DNA from: Protostelium mycophagum
Lineage: Eukaryota; Evosea; Variosea; Protosteliida; Protosteliaceae
Reading direction: 5' to 3'
NCBI GenBank assembly: GCA_002081555.1
Contig: KV921056.1
Span: 1-23,908 of the forward strand
Length of the DNA stretch: 23,908 nt
The notes under the pieces are model-generated. The model saw only the letters and a program-made list of their open reading frames with translations. It had not been told where the DNA came from and did no database searches. Shown piece after piece: positions 10,011 to 17,500 of this stretch (position 1 is its first letter; each line of letters starts with the position of its first letter). The position numbers were made by a program, and so were the translations under genes.

Positions 10011-12118
10011 ATGACGAGCTCCACACCACAAGGAGACAACGCCGATGTATCTATAAGCAAGGACTTTCATCATGAGGCTGAAATACGGCTTCACGATATT
10101 GATTACATTGTCAGGATACTTGTTGCAAACGATGTGAGTTCTCGTTTCGAAAGCTTTTAACAGTTGATCATGGTCATTTCATCTAAAATCAATAGGTTCT
10201 TACAATCGAACTCGAGGAGGCATCGACGGTCGAGATTTGGAAAGGTCATTTCTCCATCAAATGTAAGTGTTCGATGAAATCCATCTGATCTTTAACTGAT
10301 CCGTCCAGATATAGAGGAAGTGACTCAAAAGACTGGAAACTTCAAAAAATTCTCAGTATTTGTCAAGATGTTGGTCTCCTCGCTCGCTGTAAGCCACGTC
10401 CCAATCACCGACACATCCTCTAAAGCACCATTACAGGGAACCAGTGAAAGTGTTGGGATTGATATTCTTACCTACGAAGACTTGGCAAAAATTCGACAAC
10501 GTCAAACAGATAAGACACAGAAAGACAACAACTCTGGCCTCAGCAAGAGATACCTGATTTTGACTTACCTCGTCGAATTTGATCGTGTACATTATCCACT
10601 TCCTCTGGCACATCAGCCTCTTGAAGTGACACCAAGCGTCAAATCTCTGCGGGAGACGGTGAAGAAGCTGCGTGCTGAGTTGGTGACACTGAAGGCTTCT
10701 CAAGATGACTCCCGTGATCACAGAATGGTGATTCGTGCCAATAATGATCATCTGACACCAACAGATCCAACTCTTGACTGCCGAAAATGAAAATATCAAA
10801 AGAGAGAGGGATATCCTGGAGATGAGATGTGTCACATTGTCCAAAGAGAAAGAGGAGCTCTTGGATGAGTTGGACAGAGCCGATGCCAAAAATAAGAAGA
10901 ACAGAAGAACAGCAGAGACACATGAAGGACCGAATAGATATCAACGAGAAGAGATCGACATATGGAAGAACAAGTGTGCTGATTTAGCAACCCAAATCGA
11001 TGCCATGCGCCAAATGGTCAGTCTATTTTATGAAATTCACAAACTGAGAAAGTATAGAGAGAGTCTGGCCGTAGAAATTCAATAGAAGGCAAACCGAAGA
11101 CACCGAGGTTTGACCCTACAGCTTATGTGAAAGAAAGACAGAGCAAGCAGCAGTCAAAAGACGACAACAGGGGAAGGTAGGAATATTCAATACAGAGTTT
11201 TCTGTCCAGTAATACCTGATAGAACAAAATGGAGTGTTCTATTAATAGCTCCCTGTGATTTAACCGTTGTAGATCCAGAGAACCGAAAAAAACAAACTCT
11301 CGAGCCCCGTCAAGAAACAGTTCAGTGTCAAGAATGTCCAACGGAAGTGCAAGTAAAGAGAAGAATGTGACGAGGCCGAAGAAATCGCCATCACCTGCTC
11401 CAAGAAGGTAAGGAGATCTTTGTTCAACTTTAGATTTGAATCGGTCACGACCATCACCTTATTGTACAATTGTACAGGCATTAAAAACCTTTTGTATTTC
11501 ACTCAAAAGAATGTGCACGATGACAGTTTTTCCTCCAAACATCTTTTCGAAATTTCGGAATCATGCCACGTGAAATCTTCTACATCTCACACGTCATCAG
11601 TCATTCTGCCGGCCGTAAAGAACCGTCTTATGCCTCTCTCACAAATTCCGCACACAGGAGAATGATCAAAGAGAGTCCTCATGAGAAACCGAAGAGAAGT
11701 TTGTCGAGAGATCCCAAACCAAAGAGTAAGCCTTTAGAACCGCCGAAATCAAGAGAGAAGGGGAAGGTGAGCTCCAAGGTAATCTTCATGAATATGGAAA
11801 TGTTTTCAGATTGTAAAGAGAATGTTCTAAAAATAGATTTATTAAAAATAACATCTTTCCAGAAATGGACAAACTACAACTCAGAAGACTCTGACGATTC
11901 ATTTGATAAAGAGAATTACAGAAGACCACACAGCAAGTCAAAGCCTTTAGACCCGAAAGTGAGTATTTAGATCCTCTAAAGGCACCCCTTCTGCTTCTTC
12001 ATCTGAAATCTTGCAGGAGGAATTACGAAAGGCGAGACAAGTGTTCAACAGCCAAGAAGAACTGCGTTCAAAACTCTCATATTTCCAAAAAGTTTTAAAG
12101 GAGAGTAATAAACGGTAG
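10011..12118 (+). CDS. CCDC61: CCDC61 / VFL3 centriole and basal-body protein
   Basis: CCDC61 is the animal form of Chlamydomonas VFL3, a SAS6/XRCC4-superfamily protein that positions basal bodies and their fibres. Nine exons (10011-10133, 10196-10262, 10309-10727, 10765-11016, 11058-11176, 11273-11407, 11658-11766, 11863-11958, 12017-12118) close to 473 residues. The N-terminal head matches the family strongly: IEEVTQKTGNFKKFSVFVKM, the later RYLILTYLVEFDRVHYPLPL, and a predicted coiled coil (KEKEELLDELDRADAKNKK). The conserved segment TPRFDPTAYVKERQ follows, then a Ser/Lys/Arg-rich disordered region and a final helix (EELRKARQVFN), as in human CCDC61. Introns as short as 37 bases (10728-10764) are used; one 250-base intron (11408-11657) is mostly open. 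AATAAA sits inside the last codons, before the TAG stop. Confidence 0.92.
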
Positions 12119-12192
12119 CGTTGTCTACATGATTTGAAATGACGAGTGCTCCTCTTTAAGAAGAGAAGAAGAGTGTGAGCAGTCTTCATCAA

Positions 12193-12336
12193 ATGTATGG
12201 ACACGGTTATAGAGACGGAAAGAAGGTCTTTCTCTTGTGGAAGAATATCTATAGAACTGTACTGGCTGTTTGGCACGCCACGATTGCGGCATTCTCTTTT
12301 GCTTGGACTTTGAAAAGATTGTTAAATATGTATTAG
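12193..12336 (+). CDS. Candidate 47-residue single-pass membrane protein
   Basis: A single-exon ORF starts at ATG 12193 and ends at TAG 12336. It opens with MYGHGYRDGKKVFLLWKN, continues through a hydrophobic Ala/Val/Phe/Trp-rich segment of about 20 residues, and ends in LKRLLNMY. A basic N-terminus, one membrane helix and a short basic tail resemble small mitochondrial or ER membrane subunits, but I cannot match a family. It lies 74 bases after the CCDC61 stop. No AATAAA follows until 12669-12674, which is a long 3' UTR for this window and counts against it. Chance remains possible at this length. Confidence 0.4.
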   Translation: MYGHGYRDGKKVFLLWKNIYRTVLAVWHATIAAFSFAWTLKRLLNMY

Positions 12337-12693
12337 GCCATTTGACTGACTTTAGCCGTTGTACACTGAAAAACACAAGTGCCTATCACTTTGAAATTTT
12401 GGCAGTTAGGTGTCACGGTAACTACCGTAAGCCGACTGCTACTAATGCTCCGAAGGTGCCAAGCACGGTTAAAATCGCGGTTATAACCGTGCGCCAGCTG
12501 CTACGAATTAGCAAAAATCATAGTGCAAACCAACCAAGACCATGATTACGATATTTGAGCCTAGCCAGTTTTCATGGCAGAAATGACCATAATTATATTC
12601 AGAAGATTCTTGTTCTCTGTAAAAATCTTTCCCGGGTTGTTCTTGGTTTAAAAAGAAAAGGAAATTTTAAATAAATATAACTGCCGCTTTACA
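12337..12693. other. Gene-free stretch with nested inverted repeats
   Basis: No supported coding exon is seen in these 357 bases. The middle holds the inverted-repeat element described separately at 12414-12510. AATAAA at 12669-12674 lies only 20 bases before the next ATG and could end the 12193 transcript. The final 60 bases are A-rich and probably hold the promoter and 5' UTR of the 12694 gene. Confidence 0.5.
12414..12510. repeat. Two diverged direct repeats, each containing an inverted repeat
   Basis: Copy 1 (about 12416-12446) and copy 2 (about 12478-12509) share the order CGGT...ACCGT, a G/C-rich linker, then CTGCTACNAAT. Each begins with its own inverted repeat: CGGTAACTACCG in copy 1 and the perfect palindrome CGGTTATAACCG in copy 2. 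In addition GCACGGTTA at 12463-12471 pairs exactly with TAACCGTGC at 12484-12492, a 9-base stem around a 12-base loop. The region could form hairpins in RNA or a cruciform in DNA. It may be the remnant of a small non-autonomous repeat or a structured UTR. Confidence 0.65.
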
Positions 12694-12995
12694 ATGAGCA
12701 AAAAAAAGTCACGAAAAACTTCGGATCACTTCTCCCGTTCTTCCATCCAGCACAGGCAACATGAGAGCCAAGGTAAAGAACCTCTCCCGATCGTCTCGAT
12801 CCTCTCAGATCTCTTATCCTCTGATATACTTGTCTTCATTGTCTTTGGACCTCTTCTGATGTATCTGTAGTGGAGAAAGAAGAGAATGCGCAGACTCAAG
12901 AGAAAAAGAAGGAAGATGAGAAACCGCTCCAAATAAGCGTCCTTGACAAGGAGGACCAGGCAGGACGGGATCACGGGAGACACGATGATGACTAG
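12694..12995 (+). CDS. Small highly charged protein (67 aa, two exons)
   Basis: ATG 12694 opens an exon to 12772; a GT-AG intron (12773-12870, 98 bases, acceptor CTGTAG) joins it to 12871-12995, giving 67 residues. The first half is basic (MSKKKSRKTSDHFSRSS), the second half is Glu/Lys-rich (EKEENAQTQEKKKEDEK) and the end is HGRHDDD. It is predicted to be disordered or one charged helix, with no membrane segment and no family I recognise. The other two frames of exon 2 stop early, which supports this frame. A 23-residue ORF overlaps its stop in another frame. Confidence 0.5.
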
Positions 12996-13056
12996 CGCTA
13001 CATTCTACTTTTGGGATACTGAAGAACCAAACGATCCTCTTTATAAAACCTCTTGA
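12985..13056 (+). CDS. Overlapping mini-ORF (23 aa)
   Basis: ATG codons at 12985 and 12988 open a frame that overlaps the stop of the preceding gene and encodes a Trp/Phe/Tyr-rich, acidic peptide (core YFWDTEEPNDPLYKTS) ending at TGA 13056. The composition looks more like protein than chance, and the ATGACTAG overlap would allow termination-reinitiation. It could equally be a misassigned terminal exon of another transcript or chance. No function can be inferred. Confidence 0.25.
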   Translation: MMTSATFYFWDTEEPNDPLYKTS

Positions 13057-13196
13057 AAATCTTGGGGTCATAGATTTTTGTTTTCTTTTCTGTGAACATG
13101 ACGCGATCTAATTATAAACCCTCCTTCGTTCCACCAACGAGAAGCAGCATCTTCTTAAAAACTCGGTCAAAATGACATGAGAATGGAATGCTTTAT

Positions 13197-14439
13197 TCAT
13201 GCCACGACTGGATGTACAGTGTTCCTGTGCAGTGTGAAAGCCTCCTGGTTGATGTATCTTCTGCTGCAGTCCGCACACACATTCGCCAGGACCTTCTGCT
13301 CGTCTTTTTCAGCCTTGATCTTCTCCACAGCTTCTGCTGCTGGCTGAGTCTCACTCTGCTCCATCTTTCCCTGTTTCATCTTCTTTACTTTTTTAACTTC
13401 TACATCCACCTCTTCTTTTCCATCATTCTTGCTCTTCTGCACATCTTTTTTTCCTTTGCTCGGATCGTTTGAGTAGTCCAACATCTTGAGCGATGCACCG
13501 GCGTAATCAAAAGATCCATCTTTGACCGCCCGTTGGAACGCTTCGTCTTTGGTAAAGAACGCAAAGAAGTAAGACTGCTTTCCAGGTGGGTCCACCCGGA
13601 AGAACTGCTTCAGATTGTCTTGGTACTTCTTGCTGAGATGTTCTTTCAATATTTCCGTGTTGATTTCCTTCCTTGAGGGGATACCTATCCAGAGCCTTCT
13701 CTTTGTTCTTATCTTTGGTGCATCGGTTTTGTCTGTGTTCAGTGAGTGATCCCATTTGGATCATTGGTGCGACCTGATGGCGTCTTAACGATGTTCTTGG
13801 CGGGTTTATTTGGCTGGGGAGGTGGCACGGGGTCTGGCTGAGAGATGACTTCTCCAACCGATCTTGGCGACATCTTCTTCACACCAGCGGATTGGAGAAT
13901 GTCATCGTAAAGAAGAGAAGCAGAGGCGACAAGGGCTGAGGTGGCACTATGGCTCGGACCAAGGATCCACAATGTGACGATCTTCTTATCTTTTACCTTC
14001 GCCAAATGGTTCGTATAATCCGAATCGCCAGAAATGAGGACACAAGCGTCACTTTGGCATTGATTCAGCCCAGATATGATATGTTGATCGGCGGCATCTA
14101 TTTTTGGATTAGAGCGAAGAAGATGAACAATGTCTCACTGCTCTTCTTTTTGGGCACGTGTGCGATGGTTATGTTGAGGTCGGCAAGAGAAGTTTGGACA
14201 ATCAGTGGTAATTTGTCCTGCGATATCGGTACAGTCCATCTTGAGGGACCAGCTGTTCGGTCTGAAAACTGCTTGTCCAACACTCGATGAATATCTATCT
14301 TCAGTTGGTTTACCAGAGCATGGACCGCCACCGCATCACTCGGTAGAGCACAATTCTCAGCATCCCACCAAACTTCATAAGTGTAAGCAGTCCTCTTTGT
14401 AAAGAACGACATGATCGTGCTAAGTCCTTCCATCTTCAT
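13197..14439 (-). CDS. NYN-domain putative ribonuclease with RRM-like and C2H2 zinc-finger domains
   Basis: Three minus-strand exons (14439-14139, 14097-13774, 13732-13197) with two 41-base introns close to 386 residues. Residues about 20-165 are a NYN (PIN-like) domain of the MARF1/limkain type: EVWWDAENCALPSD supplies the first acidic metal ligand (Asp26), and CVLISGDSDYTNHLAK supplies Asp125 and Asp127. A Pro-rich linker (PDPVPPPQPNKPAKN) follows. Residues about 220-300 look like an RRM: LWIGIPS as strand 1, SYFFAFFTKDEAFQRAVKDG as the RNP1/helix 2 region. A Lys/Glu-rich stretch leads to one C2H2 finger (Cys361, Cys364, His377, His382) at the C-terminus. The family cleaves or binds RNA. 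The frame stays open upstream, and an ATG at 14545 is a possible alternative start. AATAAA begins within the TGA stop. It is divergent from the PARP gene, 117 bases away. Confidence 0.82.
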
Positions 14440-14556
14440 CTGAAATGATCCTGATCTCCCAAAATTGTAGAAGGCCCAAACACTTCCGCTGTGGAACTGT
14501 TCCCATCTGGCCCAAACACCCGAGCTTGGGGACATTTTCTTCATAAAGATCCAGCC
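14440..14556. promoter_or_regulatory. 117-base divergent promoter between the NYN and PARP genes
   Basis: The two start codons are 117 bases apart, so transcription in both directions must be driven from here or from within either first exon. The interval holds CACTTCCGC near 14481-14489, which contains the ETS core (GGAAG on the other strand). No TATA box is visible. If the upstream ATG at 14545 is used for the NYN gene the gap shrinks to about 11 bases. Confidence 0.5.
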
Positions 14557-17500
14557 ATGATCCCTCCCATAGCCACGCTGGAGATCGTGCTCAAGTCCTC
14601 TAATCGAGATGTGAAGGTGTTCCTGGATGATTTCAGACAACAATTCACGGATGGGGAGGTGGAAGTGACTGAGGATCTCGTTGTGACTACTTCCACCGGC
14701 TTCTCAATTCGACTTACAGAACAGTTGCGTAGACTCGCAGAGGACATGGCAGATCCCTCAGACCCTTCCAACATCTCTGGAATTCATCTTTTTGGAGAAG
14801 AAGTCAAGATCATCATACGCAAGGAGCACTCCAAAGAAGAAGCACCAGGGCCACATGAAGTAATCGCTGATGTTGCCTCTAATCGAAAGTGTGTTTATTT
14901 CGCAGCCAAGCCACAGATCCCACTGCCAGACCTCTCAGAGATGATTAAGAATCAATTCAAGCTCTCTGAAAAATGTCAGACACCCGCGACAAGTACTGGC
15001 GAGGTGTTTTATTTCAGAGCTGACGATCAGGAGGTAAGTGCCGTGTCTTCCACATCATTGATAACACTTCAAGGCCGACAGAGTGCGTAAGCGTTCGTTC
15101 ATTAGAAGAGGCACCAACAAGATAGAACTCAAGGAAGTGACCGAAATACATCATGTGGGTGATGACATCTACAACTGTAAATCTTCCACACACGGCACTT
15201 TCAACACAAATACCACGACAGCAGAAATAAAACACTGCTCACCTTCTAAATATCCTCAGGTTTATTTGACATATCCTGATCTGAAACCTCAAGACATCAT
15301 AAATGTGAAACCTCAAGACATCATCGATGGACTCTGCGAGTGTGAACTTTTAGAAGGAGTCTTAGACGTCGAGGTCTTTTCGCTTTATGCCGTGATCACC
15401 AGTGCCTCCACAGAGTTGAAGAACCTGCTCCATGCCGATGGAGAGCTGCACACTTCCAAAGGGGTGAGTTGTGTCATGGCTGCACAACCATTCGTTCTAC
15501 CATACTCACAGATGCAACCGAGACGTTCTATTTATAGATCACAATACACTGTAGCCTGATCTACCACAGAAATTAGGCGTGTTTCTCCCGACTTTTGTGG
15601 ATATAGATTACGACAAGATGAGAGACGTCAATTGTGAGGAGTTTGGGAAGTTTATATTGAAACAATATGGCGTGAGCGCAATGCACGAGTTGGAGAATTC
15701 TACGCCGGGAAAGATACACTTCTCCATGACCCCCTGGGACGCTGACAAGATGAGGAATGTCCAGCCATTCAGGTATCCACTTCTCGAAAACACTATCTGA
15801 TTCGTTATAGATTCAAGACGGTACTATTCACCCCCTCTGTACAGACTTTACCCCCACTGGCACAGAAATTTGTGCCTCAAGAGCCCCGACCCGAACCACC
15901 GGCCCAAAAGATTGAACCACTGGCTCCAAAAATTGAACCTCAGCCCCAAAAGATTGAACCACCGGCTCAAAAAATTGAACCTCAGACCCAAAACATCGCA
16001 CCGGCTCAAATGATTGTGCCTCAGGACATTGTACATAAAGTACCCGCGTTCAAAGATTCCGCAGAGATGAGGCTTTGTGCGGTTTGGGCCGAAAGAAACA
16101 AAGATGCGGTCGCGAACATTTTAACCCAATATAACGTGAGATTGGAACTCTTAAACGAAGGTAACAACAACCACTTTGAACTATTTTGATCAATTAAGAC
16201 GAACCGGTGCTGTTGGGAGATAATGTAGAGGCCTTCATCAAGCATTTGAAACGCATCAATTGTCTTATACACGTGAGTTGTAGTGTCTGGTATTTGGACT
16301 CAAACGATCAGGTGCCAAACGACAACCAAAATCCGGTAGCGAGATATCTTGAGAAGACGTTTGAAGATCTCGCGATCAAGAATAAGATATCTCTATCTTA
16401 TTTCAAAAATCCACATCTAAAACCAAAAGACGATCCTGCCATTGTGAAGGTCGTATTTTTGACAAGAATCCCATAATGACTCCTTCAGATTAGAAATTGG
16501 ACATTATTTGGAGCTGCAGAAAACGTCCAGAGATGCAAAAGAGAGATGCTCAACACTTCTATCATCCAAGAATACGCCTGTCAAGTGGAAAAACCCGGCA
16601 TAGAGGTGCTGAAACAGCTGGAACAAATGGCAAAGAAACACGATGCTCTGGTGTTTTATACGGAAGGAAGCGTTGTAGTCTGTGGACTTAAACTTTTCCA
16701 AGCACAGAAAGCCAGAAAGGAGTTGCTGAAATCGTTTCCATGCAAATTTAAATTCGAATATTCCGGCAAAAAAGAAGGTAAAATTTCGATGAAATCTGGT
16801 GGTTGATATTGAGCTTGATAGTGGTGAAATACCTGTTGGAGAGATTAGGAGACCCGGACTTACGTTCAAAACTACAATCTAAGAGTTGTACAGTGGATGG
16901 GGTCGTCGACAATAAGATGATGTACACTGCACATCTCAAACATCACAAGGAAATTGTCAAGTTATTTGACGATCTGATCGCCAAGGAATTCACCCACAAG
17001 GAGGTGTGTTTTCCCGCCAAAATTCTTTTTTCAAATTTGAATACTGATGAAGAGCAGGTGGACGTACTTTGTGGGACACATGATAGTAACAAGTTGAAAC
17101 AGTTCTACATCGATGTAGTGAGCCAATTGGGGTTGAAATGTAATCATGTAGTTTGTAAAGAACATAACAAAGTGGTCATCACCCTATCAGGACAAAAGAG
17201 CCTCGTTGTAGATGCTCAGAAAACAGTACAAGACACCATCAACAATATGAAAGAGGTAAATCTCATCCAAATCTCTCTGAAATCCCACCGAAATTTCAGG
17301 TGAATTTCGCGTGTACCCAAGAAGAGTACAAAAAGCTGGCCCAAAACGTGAAAGAAAACAAACACAAGGTCATCACAGTCCACAAGGACGGCAGAATCCA
17401 TATATACGGCCCAGCTGAAGAGCTCACCGCGATCGAGTCTAAAAGGGAGATTGTTGCTGTCCCAATCCCCGACAAGATGGTCAGAGAAAAATTGCTGGCC

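Noticed and set aside
9684-10094. Open frame of 136 codons on the minus strand
   Set aside because: It covers the last MON1 exon and the CCDC61 start in antisense and has no protein-like features.
11420-11665. Open frame across the long CCDC61 intron as an extra exon
   Set aside because: Exons on both sides join in phase without it and the translated sequence shows no similarity to CCDC61. A cassette exon cannot be excluded.
12726-13071. Two minus-strand frames opposite the small charged gene
   Set aside because: The Phe/Leu/Ser-rich translations are what an antisense reading of Glu/Lys-rich coding sequence gives.
14440-14643. Upstream extension of the NYN protein over the PARP first exon
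   Set aside because: The frame is open but the added sequence shows no domain, and it would overlap the PARP coding region. The ATG at 14439 fits the start of the NYN fold, so the extension was noted only as an alternative.
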